Assembly (NCBI GenBank): GCA_000467715.1 | Contig: AJFK01000070.1 | Span: 1 to 47,599 of the forward strand | Length of the DNA: 47,599 nt | Source of the DNA: Hysterium pulicare CBS 123377 | Taxonomy: Eukaryota; Ascomycota; Dothideomycetes; Hysteriales; Hysteriaceae | Direction: 5' to 3' | In this document: one piece after another, positions 34,842 through 47,040 of the stretch | Layout of the letters: every line of letters begins with the position of its first letter | How positions within the stretch are numbered: position 1 is the stretch's first letter | Program-made: the position numbers and the translations under genes | Notes under the pieces: generated by a model | Told to the model about the DNA's origin: nothing | The model's input: only the letters and a program-made list of their open reading frames with translations | Database searches by the model: none

Positions 34842-37800
34842 ATGGCATCGCAAACCGCTCGCTCATGTGCTTCCATCGACAATACTTTTGGCCCGTACGC
34901 TGGAGAATGTCGGGGTGGATTTGACTTCACTCTGCTTTTCGAAGAAGCCATCTTGTCAATAGCTCCGTTAGCTCTTCTGCTGATCTTCACTCCATTTCGA
35001 GTCTTCTACCTCTACAGAAGGCGAATAAAAGTCAAGCGGACGACCTCGTTATACTTGAAATTAGTAGGCTTACGCCCTTCCTATCTTATCTTATAGTTCC
35101 ATCATCTGCACTGAAGCTCGAGCTTACTTCCTTTGTGAAGCTATTATACTCAATTTTAGCTACTTTTGAACTCGCCCTCTTGGTATTATGGACGAAATCG
35201 TCGACCGTTCGAACTCGAGCTTCGATACCGTCCGCTATTCTCAGCCTCGTAGGGGCTATAATGCTATGCCTTCTATCCTTCACAGAGCATATGCGTTCCG
35301 TCCGTCCTTCTTTCATACTAAACGTCTACCTACTGGTCTCTCTTGTGTTCGACATTGCACGTTCACGTAGTCTCGCACTTCAGTTCTACAACGACACGAT
35401 TTCGTCGTTGTTTAGCGCTAGGGTGGGTATCAAAGCCTTCCTGGTCATCTTGGAGGCAAGGGAAAAGCGAAAGATACTCCTCACACCCTATGACAACTGC
35501 CCCTTGGAAGCCACGAGTGGATTTTACAACCGAGCCTTTTTCTGGTGGCAGAACAGCCTTTTCCGACGCGGATTCTCGAATACTCTTACCGTCACCGACC
35601 TCTTTGACTTGGATAAACATTTGAGATCCGACTATCTTCAACGACTATTGCAATCAGCCTGGGAGAATTGTATGTTTGGTTTCATCCATTGCCAGATTCC
35701 CGGTTCCCGGTTTAGGAATTAGATATATTCCCTGTTCGAACCCAGACTGACAATTACTCTTTCTATTAGTGATCGCCAAAGGACCAAACTCACTATTCAC
35801 GTTAACACTGAAAAGGTTGAAATGGCCACTACTGTCTGTGGTCGTTCCAAGAGCCGCCTTGATAGGGTTCAATTTCTGTCAGCCTTTCTTGATCAACAGA
35901 GCCATCTCCTTTTCTCAAGAAAGTACCGGACCGCAAACAACAAATGTTGGATATGGCTTGATTGGTGCCTACTGCCTCGTCTACGTCGGTATTGCTGTGA
36001 GTGTTACACCGAGTCTGAGAATTATTGACCATTACTAAAGATAGACAAGGTCTCTACCGGGCAGTATCAACATCGTACTTATAGGGCCATTACTATGATT
36101 CGAGGTGGCATGATTTCAATGCTGTACAATAAGGCAACCGATCTCAGCATTACATCTGTGGACCCTGCAGCATCTTTGACACTTATGAGCGCCGACACTG
36201 AAAGAATCACAACCGGAATGCAGACAATGCATGAGATCTGGGCCAACATAATCGAAGTTGGCTTGGCAATCTACCTTCTCCAAAGAGAGTTAGGTGTGGC
36301 TTGCGCTATTCCTATTGGAGTCGCTATCTGTAAGTTAGAATGTTTCTCACAGTGGCATGTGACTGATCTTTGACATCATTACTCAGTCTCGTTGGGCGCC
36401 TCACTGGGAGCAACAAGTCTTGTCGTGGAACGCCAGAAACTGTGGCTCGAAGCCATTGAGCGTCGAATCACGGCGACTGCAGCAATGCTCAATTCTATGA
36501 AAGGCGTGAAGATGTGTGGCCTCACCGACGTTCTGCGAGCGGATTTGCAACAACTTCGCGTGGACGAGCTCGAGATTTCCAAAAAATTCCGGACTCTCCT
36601 GATCTGGACAATGGGCTTTTGTAAGAATGTCGACGACATGTAATGTGTGCAAAGGAACTAACGAAGGCCAGCGTATATTTCACCGGTAGCTTCCCCGATA
36701 CTCACATTTGCCGTCTTCTCAGTCCTGGCAAAGAACGGTGGCGGTCATAATACTCTTGACACTGCCAAAGTCTTCACGTCCCTATCGCTATTCTCACTCT
36801 TGTCGGAACCCCTCGGCTCTCTCATCATGTCTCTAGCTAGCTTTATGGGAGCTGTTGGCAGTTTTCAGCGGATTCAAGAGTTCTTAGTAACAGATCCAAG
36901 AGTCGAAAGTCGAAGATTGCCTTTTCTGCAAATTGCTGACTCGTCCGATGCAGCATCTACGTCCGACAAGAGCGACAAGATGTCGCAGAAAAGTGGTATC
37001 TCATTCGAAAGATGGACGATGCACGACAGCTACGCGATGGCCAGCACCCAGGCTGTCGTCATCGAGAACGGATTCTTTGGGTGGGACAAGGACAAGCAAC
37101 CTGCGGGCTGCTTGCAGTCGATCAACATGGTTGTGCCGCGGGCCAAGGTGACCATGGTGATGGGCCCTGTGGGTTGCGGCAAGTCTACTCTCCTCAAGGC
37201 TGTCCTGGGTGAGCTTCCTGTGATGGGGGGGACGGTCCAGTTATCGTCGCTGCGCATCGCACTATGCGAACAGACGCCGTGGCACATGAACGGCACGGTG
37301 CAGCAAAGCATAGTAGCGGTTTCGGAATTTGATCAACGGTGGTATGCGTCTGTAGTCCGTAGTTGTGCATTAGACGAAGATCTTCGACAGTTACCCCAAG
37401 GAGACCAGACCCAAATCGGCAGCAAGGGCATTGCCTTAAGCGGGGGCCAGAGCCAGCGTATTGTGAGACCGCACTCATATTAACCCCGCAACACCCCTTT
37501 CGCATTGCTGACGCGCCCTGTTAGGCTTTGGCTCGCGCTATATATGCTCAAAAGGATATTGTCATTCTTGACGACTGTCTCAGTGGCCTCGACACCCAAA
37601 CCGAAAATCGTGTCTGGCATAGTCTATTCGGACGCCAGGGTCTGCTTCGACGATGTCGCTCAACGGTCCTTATCGCGTCTTCTTCGGGTGAGTTGCTCTT
37701 CGGAGATCCTCTCCGCCTCTCTGTGCTCCGTTGAGTGCCTCGAGCAAAACCGCTGAACGTTCGCAGCAAAGCGTCTTTCATACGCAGACCATATCATCGC

Positions 37801-40368
37801 TCTAGACAGCAGCGGGACGATCGCAGAGCAAGGCACATTCGAAGCTCTCAATACAGCCGGTGGTTATGTGTCCACCTTCGATTTACCGGCCCCAGACTGG
37901 GACTTTGTGCCCGAGAAGCACAACTACGAGTCTCCGCCAAAATACACAGAACGCATATCTGATCCTACAGTAACAGAAGACAACATCCAAGCGGAAGCCA
38001 ACAGACGCACCGGAGATGTGTTCATCTACCTTTATTATATCAACTCCGTCGGCTGGATCCCTTCGTTGATCTTTGTCATCTCAATAACAGTTTTCATCTT
38101 CGGTATCTCGTTTCCAAGTAAGTCAAGTTCTTTTTCGCATCCATGGTTTCATACCGGCCAACATGGCAGCTTTAATGGGCCACTACATCCTAAATATCCT
38201 TCGAGATCGTAAAATTCTTTCTCATAGCAGCTATCGAATCCAATAAAACTTCTCACCGGAGAAAATGCTGACGTTTGGGTTTAGATCTATGGGTGAAGTG
38301 GTGGGCATCCGCGAACGCCAGGGCACCGAACCAGAATTTAGGCTACTATCTTGGAATCTACGCGATGCTTGGTATCCTCTCGCTGGTATTTCTCATAATC
38401 AGTTGCTGGTAAGTCTACTTCTCCCTAAATTGTATTTCACCTGCTTAACCAGTCGCTGTTAGGCAATTGATCATTACCATGGTTCCGAGGTCTGGAGTGG
38501 CTTTTCACTGGAGACTACTTCAAACGGTATTGAAGTATATATTCTTTCGCAATTCTTCATGGACCGAATAGAACTGACGAGCTTCAGTGCTCCCATGACG
38601 TTCTTTACCACGACCGATACCGGTGTCACGCTCAATAGGTTCAGCCAAGACTTGCAGCTCATCGACATGGAGCTTCCGGTCGCTGCTTTAAATACCTTTG
38701 CAAGTAAGGTGAACTCCAATTCCTACTCATTACGCATTACTGATAATACGGCATCTAAACAGCCTTCGTTCTCTGCATTGGCCAAATGGCACTAATAGCT
38801 ATCGCCTCACCTTTTGCGACGATTTCCTTCCCCGTATGCTTCATCGCCCTCTACTTGATCCAGATGTTTTATCTCCGAACATCGCGCCAACTGAGATTTC
38901 TTGACCTTGAAGCTAAATCGCCTCTCTATACCCAATTCAACGAGATGCTTTCTGGGCTAGCTACCATAAGGGCTTTTGGATTCCAGTCTTTTCTAGAAGA
39001 GAAGAGTCAAGAACTCCTCGACTACAGCCAACGTCCATTCTACCTCCTGTTTGCTGTTCAGCGCTGGCTGACTCTTGTTTTGGATCTAGTGGTGGCAGGC
39101 ATGGCTGTCCTGCTTATCGTCCTAGTCATAACATTAAAAGGGAAGTTGAGTGCAGGATACGTTGGTGTTGCGTTATTGAACGTAATACTGTTCTCGCAGA
39201 GTGTTAAATTACTGATCTCATTCTGGACCCAACTGGAAACCCATATTGGAAGCGTAGCGAGGATCAAAACATTCACATCCGAAGCGGTCAGCGAGAATCT
39301 GGACGAAGAGACTCAGGAGCCACCGCCACATTGGCCAAGCGCAGGAAAGGTTGAGTTCAAGAAGATCAATGCTTCTTATCGGTAAGTGCACGCTGTTTTT
39401 GATTGCCCGCTGAACTCTGACTGCAGGGCTAATTTATCTTCCAAGTGCACATGATCCAGTGATAAACAACTTCTCTTTGGTCATCGAAGGGGGGGAAAAG
39501 GTGGCAATAGTAGGCCGAACAGGAAGGTAAGTGCCTCCTTCGCATTGCTCTTTGTAAGAGAGTTTTCCTGCCTTGTATATACTGACCCGTTCAACATAGC
39601 GGCAAATCCTCTCTTGTAGCTACTCTCTTTCGTATGCTCGACCTCTCCTCCGGATCAATCAGCATCGACTCACAATCCCTCCACCTGATTCCTCGCCAAA
39701 CGATCCGATCTCGACTCATCGGCCTACCCCAAGATGCATACCTTCTTCCCGGTTCGGTGCGCCTGAACGCCGACCCCATGAAACAATGCACCGATAAGCA
39801 GATCATGGTAGCGCTAAAGGATGTACATCTGTGGGACATTGTGGTTAGTAAGGGGGATGAGAACAAATACGCCCATCCCCTGGATGTGTTAGTCGAAGAC
39901 CTGCATTTCAGTGTGGGTCAGAAGCAGCTGTTCTGTTTGGCAAGGGCGATGCTCCGCCGCGAGCAAGGCCGTGTTCTTGTACTGGACGAAGCCACCAGCA
40001 GGTACGTCGGATGATTCATTCTTACATTTCTCATCGTTCATCTTCTCTTTGAAATATTCTCCTCCTCCCACGCTCCTCCTTTTGCCAGTAGTCTCGCTGA
40101 CTTCCTTCGATGTAGCCTTGACCACAGTTCCGACTGCCACGTCCAGAAACTCATTCGGTCCAAATTCGCATCTCATACCGTCATTGCCGTCGCGCATAAA
40201 CTCGACACCATACTTGACTTCGACAAGGTCGCAGTTATGCATCACGGTCAATTAATCGAATACGGTGAACCGTACCGATTACTTGAACAGCCTGATTCCG
40301 CATTCGCCAGGCTATACTCTTCATCTCACCGTGGTGAAATCGAAGAAGCGGACCTCGGGGAGTTGTAA
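34842..40368 (+). CDS. ABCC (MRP)-type ABC transporter, likely exporter of the peptide
   Basis: Fifteen exons join in phase to about 1,487 residues: 34842-35063, 35141-35669, 35770-35996, 36050-36329, 36387-36620, 36672-37462, 37525-37687, 37767-38117, 38285-38408, 38463-38534, 38588-38703, 38763-39381, 39446-39526, 39600-40001, 40116-40368. An N-terminal membrane part (TMD0) is followed by TMD1, NBD1, TMD2 and NBD2. NBD1 has Walker [12 protein letters not shown], signature LSGGQ and Walker B IVILDD, with Asp in place of the catalytic Glu. Its H-loop His is replaced ([13 protein letters not shown]). NBD2 has GRTGSGKSS, a degenerate signature FSVGQKQ, Walker [10 protein letters not shown] and H-loop AHKLDT. 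This asymmetry is usual for ABCC pumps. [20 protein letters not shown] marks the TMD2 coupling loop. It is divergent from the NRPS; fusahexin-type clusters are reported to contain just these two genes. Exon 2 could alternatively begin at 35117, in the same frame. Confidence 0.95.
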
Positions 40369-41337
40369 CGTTCGAAGTCAGTGTAAGAAGGTTGTAGGTG
40401 TATATGGTATGGTTAAATTGACTTGCACTCCGCATTACTTGCATCACTGTTCATATTCAAAAACCGCGTTGGGTGGATTGTTTTGGCGTTGATATCTTTG
40501 GTGGTTGCTAAATTGCTCCGCATCATTCTCACTCTCTTTCAATGGCTCAACGCCCGATCTCAACAACGAGATGCACATTGGTTTCTCGCTGAAAAGAAGT
40601 CTCCTAACGTAACATCTTACTTGCATGTACCTAGTCATCCCTATTTCTTATGTCTTACAAAATCATCTCACACGAGAAGGAACCAAATTGTTCATAGGAA
40701 CTTTCTTTGTCAGAGCAACACAGCTACCTGCAACTTCTCTCAATCATTTGAATCAACTGCCGAAAAGCAAAATCCGGCCCAAATAAAAAAATACGAACAT
40801 TGTTCAATATTGATCCATCGCGCTCAATCACGACATGATTCCCACAGATTCCGCGACTCTACTTCCCTGATTCTAACGTTTTATAGAAAACTTGATGCTC
40901 TGGTACCGACGACACCACAAATAGAAACTCCAAACACAGGCTGTAAGCAGATCTAGGAGGCCCGGAAGGATGTGAGCATTGCGGATTATGTTGGGAAAGG
41001 ATCGTTTTATGTATATAAATGCTACATCAGCCTTAAAGTGGTGAACACGTAAACACCGGGTGGTGGGGTTGCAATTTGTATCGCCCGTATTTTGGTCCAT
41101 GTTTGTTTTTGCTCGGACCCAGGACCAGTTGCCTCCATATTTAGATGCATGTGCCTTGTGGGGGATTGCCATAATACGGGCTTGTAATGGTTTCAGGTCC
41201 AGGGAAGATACTTGAAAACGTGGATCCCTGGATATTTCAGAATATCTTCAGAAACAGGAATCCGTATAGATCACGACATCAGTACCTAAAATCAGCAGAA
41301 GATGATTTTCACTTGGTCTTAGATAAATGAGATAGTA
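40369..41337. other. Intergenic, convergent 3' ends
   Basis: This region lies between the stops of the ABC transporter (+) and the 2EXR/DUF7730-like gene (-). Frames are short and of poor composition; I see no gene or repeat. It should contain the 3' untranslated regions of both neighbours. Confidence 0.5.
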
Positions 41338-42561
41338 TCAAATCTCTAAACTCTTCCTCAGAAGCATGTTCCGCAGCCGTTCAGCCCATTGTCTCTTCTC
41401 CTCCGCAGTAAAACATTCCCTTTCCCTCAGCGAAAGCCAAGTTTCATAGTCGCCATTCCATCCATACTGAAGATACCTACCATGATAACCCTCAATACCA
41501 AACTTGGAAGCGGGGTCATCAGAAATGATGACGGTGACGTCCACGAGCGCAAGACCCCTGAGCGGCATCAGACCAATGACCCAAGTATTCAAATGCGGAT
41601 CATGGATTTCGACTCGGGTGGGTCCGTTGTCTCCCATGCCGGTGTGGGAGATGGAGACCGAGACATGCAGGACCCGAAGACCCTTCAGACAGGAGAGAAT
41701 CCCCGGGCAGAAGAGACCCGAATTCCAAGCTCTGGTTAAAGACTTGTGGTTGCCAAGCCCTGCGCGCATGAATAGCCATATTGACGCGATGCCACGGCGT
41801 TGGGAGGGTGCGAGCAGGTAGAAGTAGACCAGGAAGGTGGTAACATCCCTGAAGCCGAACGTGGACTGGGAAAAGGGGAGACCCTTGGCTTCGGTATACA
41901 CTTGTGTACAGGTACTTAGCAGACTTAGAGTCAGCAGTGCGTGGAGATCGACATGGGTTTTGGCCTTGTTGCCTTGTTGCAGACGGGGCGTAGCCATCCA
42001 ATCGGGCCGAGCGTCCTCCTCTGTCGGACAGCATGCTGCGTGTCTTTGCTGACATGAATCTACATGGAACCGGTCACCCAGTCTCCAGTTGTTTTCGAAG
42101 ACTTCCGTCTCGCCGCTCAACCGCTCGTCAAGTGAGGCATCCATGAATCGTCTGTAAGCTTCTACTTCAGACATGCTGGATTTGCACAGGTAGTATCGGA
42201 AACAATGGGACTCCGGCCACGCTTTCCCGCCAGTGAAAGCAGCCCATTCGTCAACGTTGACTCCCATTCTGGGATACACGGCGGAAGAGCCGGCACGCTC
42301 GTATTCCACATGGATGAAGTTATCGCCGAACACATACTCGTAAATGCGGTTTCGGAGCTCTGCCGGCAGCCTCAACAAGGGTGATTCTGCAGCGTTGAAC
42401 TGCGTTCTACGAATTATAAGTGTTGGCGTCAGCATGCAAATCTCCCTTTTGAAAGGGCCTCACATGGGATTTAGCGGCCGTTTTGGGGCTGCGGGAGCCT
42501 TTCGTGGCTTCTTCCCACAAGGCATAGTGTCTACTGTATCCTGAGCCCTCTTGGAGGTCAT
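41338..42561 (-). CDS. 2EXR/DUF7730-like fungal protein, 388 residues
   Basis: Two exons, 42561-42464 and 42406-41338, joined across a 57-nt intron. Exon 1 encodes a short basic leader (MTSKRAQDTVDTMPCGKKPR) and the join gives NPITQFNAAESPLLRLPAELRN. The LLRLPAELRNRIYEYVFGD segment is the hallmark of a very large fungal family with an F-box-like N-terminal element (2EXR/DUF7730). Members are abundant and of unknown biochemical role. The remainder includes ALLTLSLLSTCTQVYTEAKG, the usual 'cRqiyxEa' region, and a C-terminal helix rich in Arg/Glu. The ATG at 42435 used by a single-exon model would fall inside the intron; the spliced start is preferred because both splice sites are canonical and the reading is continuous. 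No link to the NRPS is evident. Confidence 0.85.
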
Positions 42562-43061
42562 AACAAATCATGAAGCTGCAAAGACGAGCGTACGTAAACG
42601 TAGAGTGCGGTTGTTTGAAGTTGATGAGAGGTCGGAAAGTGGGGCAAACGTGCCGCTAGTTACTAGAGCTAAGCTGGAACAGGTAAGGATAGCTAAGCTT
42701 GTTTTGTCGGACCCCAACCGACTCCTCAGTCCCTGTGAATGTAAACAATTAGTAATATGATCCTCGCTCATTCTAATCCTCCATTGTTTGTGACTGGCCA
42801 TGAAGCGCTTCTCCGATACTGTAAGCCTCTTCTTTGCTCGTATGGACCATAGTATCACGCATGCCAACAACTTCAACCGACATCTCTACCGTCATTATTT
42901 CAAGAATGATATCGTTCAAGCATCATGGTCAACTTGGGCACTAGGAATATTCATCGACTCCTCATCAGTCACTTTGCCTTAGAATGTTATCCCTATCAAA
43001 GTGTAGCGGGGCGACTTGAGCTAGAGATTTCTGCGTGCGGTCTTGTCGTAGATGTGAGGAC
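42562..43061. other. Intergenic region upstream of the 2EXR/DUF7730-like gene
   Basis: About 500 bp separates the gene start from the left edge of the tandem array. It should contain the gene's promoter. I find no convincing coding frame or RNA. Confidence 0.45.
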
Positions 43062-43553
43062 TTGAGAAGAGAAAAGGACTTCATACATCCGTTATTGCTA
43101 AGATAGACCTGAAGAAAGGCAAAGGCTTACACTAAGCATCATAGCGTTCGGGTGGTGAGCTTCATCACCGCCACCATTTTAGCTAGCGCTTCTTCCGCTG
43201 CATTTCCCTCCGCATTCTTCTTTACTACTTTTTATACTGGTCATCTTCACCACAACATCCCCTTCTCTGCCCTTCTCCAGTCTCTATCTCGTTAAATATC
43301 CACAAACGCACCCGGAACTGCTCCGAGACATGGGCCAGTTTGGATGGGTTTTTTGGTGCCACAGGACCATAAGTTCCTTGTCAGTTAGTCTTTGAGTTGG
43401 GAACTAGGACCGCTATCCCACTCGTACCAGAACCCACTGATTACCTTTTTGGGAGGTCTCTGGGCCCAGCTTTGTGGGGAATGTAAGGGAGCTGAAGATT
43501 GGAGTAGAGATACTTATGTATCTTAGTAATAGAGGTAAGCGGATGAGTAAGCA
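43062..43553 (-). repeat. Array unit 1
   Basis: Left edge set by the array period and uncertain. TATA is weak (TACTTATGTATCT, 43511-43523). Minus-strand ATG at 43370 (MVLWHQK, 28 codons). Anchor at 43545-43553. Confidence 0.6.
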
Positions 43554-44037
43554 AGTGTTGATATCAGCCAAGGAAAAGAGAGGAGAGTAGGGAGACAGAT
43601 GTAATTGGGAAAGGTAGCAGTTAGGAGCAATGAGCTCCACCATCACTCCTACTCAATGCATCCCATCTTCCACTCCTCTTCACAGCTTCCGGCACATTCT
43701 TCTCCTCACCACCGTAATCGAATCTCCTCCTCCAGCCTCTATCAAACTCGGACCCCAAACCCGCCAAGCCATCGTCTCTGTATCTCCAGGAATCTGGCAC
43801 GCAACAAGACATCGATGCGTTCTTGAAGGGCTTTCTTGTGACCCCACAGCCATCTAGTTCCACGGCCGCTGCTTTTTGAGTCTAGCCTGCCAAAGATAGC
43901 AGGGTAGCTCCCATTAATCTGAACTCCATTTTTTTGGAGACGGCTAAATCTGATACCACGCCGAGTGTAAGGAGAAAGAATACAGAGACATATGTTTTTA
44001 TATTGAGCAGAATGGGGAGTAAACGCATAAGTAAGCA
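43554..44037 (-). repeat. Array unit 2
   Basis: TATA-like TTTTTATATT at 43995-44004. Minus-strand ATG at 43853 (MAVGSQE) opens a frame of about 57 codons. Anchor AAGTAAGCA at 44029-44037. Confidence 0.65.
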
Positions 44038-44519
44038 AGGAGATGATGTAATGCGGAGGGAGCGAGCTGACTAAGGGGGAAAGGCGGACTTGACGACACC
44101 AATAAAGACAATCAGCGACACTAAGCCATGCTCTTACTACATACTAGTCCTACTGCTTAGCATCATCGCTCATCGTATACGCTAATCATCACCAACATCC
44201 ATCTCCTCTCTTGCCTTATCAGCCGCCTTCACACAGCTACTCTCCCAGCACACCACATCATTGAGCCGCTCGCACTGTTGAAAAGTCACCGTATAAAGAG
44301 ATCACTACTTGCATTTTGGTAGTCCAAGGCCATAAGCATCATCTCGTCTACGACGTTGGTTTGGATGTACAGAACAGTGGACCAATTTCCATCAGCCTTT
44401 CGCTCCCCTTCATCGAACGAAGTCCCGAAGAATCGGGTTGGGTGAGTGTAGGGAGGTGAAAGAGAGGAATGCGGGGGATTTATATATCGTAGGGAAAGAG
44501 GTAAAGGGATGAGTAAGCG
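44038..44519 (-). repeat. Array unit 3
   Basis: Strong TATA-like ATTTATATATCG at 44478-44489. Minus-strand ATG at 44333 (MALDYQN, 15 codons). Anchor GAGTAAGCG at 44511-44519. Confidence 0.75.
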
Positions 44520-45029
44520 AGTCAAAGTTCAGTAAGAGATGCAATGGAAGTTGGTAAGTGAGGGAGGTGACAAGTTGAGGAGCCAGATTGAACTCTCAAA
44601 TCTGGTGATGAACATCATCTACCCCGATGACCTTCTCTTTTCCTACCTCTCCTCCTACTCATCATCACTACTTCTAGCATATTCGGCTCGTCCTCAGAAG
44701 GTCTAGCAACTTCCGCACAATTCTCCACATTTCTCTTCGTCAACACGCAAAATTACAGCCAGCACATTATAATCTCACCCCCATCGTTGTAGAACAATGG
44801 CTGGCGGTATAGGGCAAGCTTCGCCAGATCAAGATATTTTGCAGAAGGGTAGCTCACGTTAATATCGAGGTACCAGCTCCAGAATTCAACTTCCATAAAA
44901 GTCGCTTGTTCTGTTTTATTGGAGAAATCCCGCCAATTTGGTTCCGAGTTCTGACTGTGAGTAGTAAATCGAAGATAAGAGGGGGAAGGGGTTTATATGC
45001 TGGAAACAGTGGGAAAATATGAGTAAGCA
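44520..45029 (-). repeat. Array unit 4 (atypical start position)
   Basis: TATA-like GTTTATATGC at 44991-45000. This is the only unit without the MAL-like start at the usual distance. The nearest CCAT gives an ATG at 44896, about 100 bp from the TATA, opening a frame of about 47 codons (MEVEFWSWYLD). Anchor at 45021-45029. Confidence 0.65.
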
Positions 45030-45552
45030 GAGCCAGAAGCTGTTAGATTGAAGCATGGTAAGGAAAGAGACGATCGTATTGAAAGGTAAAGATGCATGTC
45101 GGACCCTAAGGAAATGCTAAGGAGGATCTTCAGCATTAGGTAAAATATCTACGTTGTGCACCGCTCCGTGCACTCATCACCGTAGCTATCACGACCCGAT
45201 ATTCCAAAAGCCCAAAATCGCGTTGAATGCCTTCGAATTCAAGACCCACAACCAAAGCCAATCACATGGAGCTGGGGTTGAATTTGTGGAGGACACCAGA
45301 AGCTTAATGGAATGTCTAAAGACTCTTTTTGTTCCCAAAGCCATCATGGATCTCTGTGTCCATGTTGGATTCGAGCGTCTTGACACATTGAAGCAGCCCA
45401 TATATCCGTGCCCCATAGTTGTTTTGCTTTTCCAAATCCAGGGCGATTAATATCAGATCTAGAAGTGAGGAAGAAAGAGGGAAAATAAGGGAAGGGAGAG
45501 AAGTTTATATGCTAAAGAGAAGGACTAGGAAAGGTGGAGGGTTGGGTAAGCA
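45030..45552 (-). repeat. Array unit 5
   Basis: TATA-like GTTTATATGC at 45503-45512. Two adjacent minus-strand ATGs at 45347 and 45344 (MMALGTKRV) open a frame of about 50 codons, among the longest in the array. Anchor GGGTAAGCA at 45544-45552. Confidence 0.7.
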
Positions 45553-46111
45553 AAGTAGACTGGGTCATGTGAGATGAGAACAAAAAGATTGGAAAGACGG
45601 TAGGTTACGAAAGCAAGTGCATGAGATTACATAAATAGCAAGAGAAGGGCGGTAATAAACCTCATCACCACCCGAACCTCCCAATCATCACCGCCTCCTA
45701 CCCTCACCTCTTACCGCCTTATCGCATCACTAATCTACGCTCACCGCCATGATCCATCTCGCTCCTGGTCTGTAGCCATTACCGATATCCCTCACCTTGC
45801 CACTCACCAACCCCAAAAAACATTGAGATGTGTTGCAGTGATGTTTTAGGGCCTCCAGATTCCAACATCATAGCAAGTCTTTACTCTTTCTGGGCCACTC
45901 AGAGCCATAAGTTGGTCCTATAATCTGTATTAAGCGCAGGCGCGCGCTGACAGAGCGAGCGGCGCCGCTCCCTTGGGTACCCGTTTGGAATGCCTCTGGA
46001 TCCGCCATCTACATTTGCCATAGATGTTTGTGGGGGGCAAGAATGGAGGAGAGAGAGGCAGATATATATATCGTAAAACGAGAAGGAGAGATATGGCAGC
46101 GTGAGTAAGCA
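45553..46111 (-). repeat. Array unit 6 (longest period)
   Basis: TATA-like GATATATATATC at 46061-46072. Minus-strand ATG at 45908 (MALSGPERVK, 21 codons). It contains a GC-rich insertion-like stretch at about 45935-45975. Anchor at 46103-46111. Confidence 0.7.
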
Positions 46112-46572
46112 GAATAGAGAAGATCATTTGAGGCCGACAACGACGTCAATAAAGAGAAAGAAGGACGGGAAAAAGTGGAGGGAGTTGGGTATCAAGAGTA
46201 GCAGCAATGATCTTAGTAGCTACCATTCCTCGAGCATCCTTACCACTCACCGCAATCACTCATCATCATCGCTACTCATCCTCCACGATCCTACCCTCAA
46301 AGTCCCGTCTATCTCCATTGATCCAATCCACAACCTCTCCAACCATGTAATGTAGTCGTTTATATGCTCTGGTTCCTGAAAGCCATGCTTTGTTCTCTCT
46401 CTCAATCTCAAAATCCGCTATCCCAGCACAGCAGACTCCCTTTCGAAGAAAACTTCGGAGAACTTTGCGACTGGGATCTCAGGGAATCTGTAAGGAGGAG
46501 AGGGAGGCAAGGAGGAAAGAGAGGTTTATATATCTTGAAAAGACGTGGAGAGATGTTAAGAATGAATAAGCA
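46112..46572 (-). repeat. Array unit 7
   Basis: TATA-like GTTTATATATCTT at 46524-46536. Minus-strand ATG at 46386 (MAFRNQSI, then stop). It carries CCAGCACAGCAGACTCCC near 46423, shared with units 8 and 9. Anchor GAATAAGCA at 46564-46572. Confidence 0.75.
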
Positions 46573-47040
46573 GACGAAAGAGCTTACGAAAAAACTGGGG
46601 GAAGATGAACAGCTAACCATGAAAATAGCTTATAGCAAGACTGATGGATAGCATAATCATCATGCTTGTCTTCCTTCTTCCATTACGGAGGCTTCTTGGT
46701 AGTTGTTATCATCTTCAACTCTCACCTTCATCTCCACTCTTCAATCCCAACCTTCTACAGCAAAGCGAGACACAACATCAGACTGTGGAGCTGGTGGAAA
46801 TTTGAACTTCCAAATTCCACATAGCCCTACTTTCTTTTAGTGGTTCAGAGCCATCATGTTTCGCACATCTGCATTTCAAGCTTTCAGTCCAGCACAGCAG
46901 AGTCCCATGAAGCAGGGTTGGCAAGCTTGTCTGGAACCAGGCTCTCTGAATAATTGTGACGAGTAAAGAGCAGAGAGGAGGATCGGAGGGGTTTATATAT
47001 CTTGCAAAGAAGTAATGAACGGTAGAGGGATAAGTAAGCT
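46573..47040 (-). repeat. Array unit 8
   Basis: TATA-like GTTTATATATCTT at 46991-47003. Minus-strand ATGs at 46857 and 46854 (MMALNH, then stop). It carries AGCACAGCAGAGTCCCATGA at 46891-46910, nearly identical to unit 9. Anchor AAGTAAGCT at 47032-47040. Confidence 0.75.

Noticed and set aside
35720-35745. GTTCGAACC-like string resembling a tRNA T-loop.
   Set aside because: It lies inside an ABC transporter intron, and no acceptor stem or anticodon arm can be built around it.
41338-42435. Single-exon model of the 2EXR/DUF7730-like gene starting at 42435.
   Set aside because: That ATG falls inside a canonical 57-nt intron (42463-42407). The spliced model keeps frame and gives a better N-terminus.
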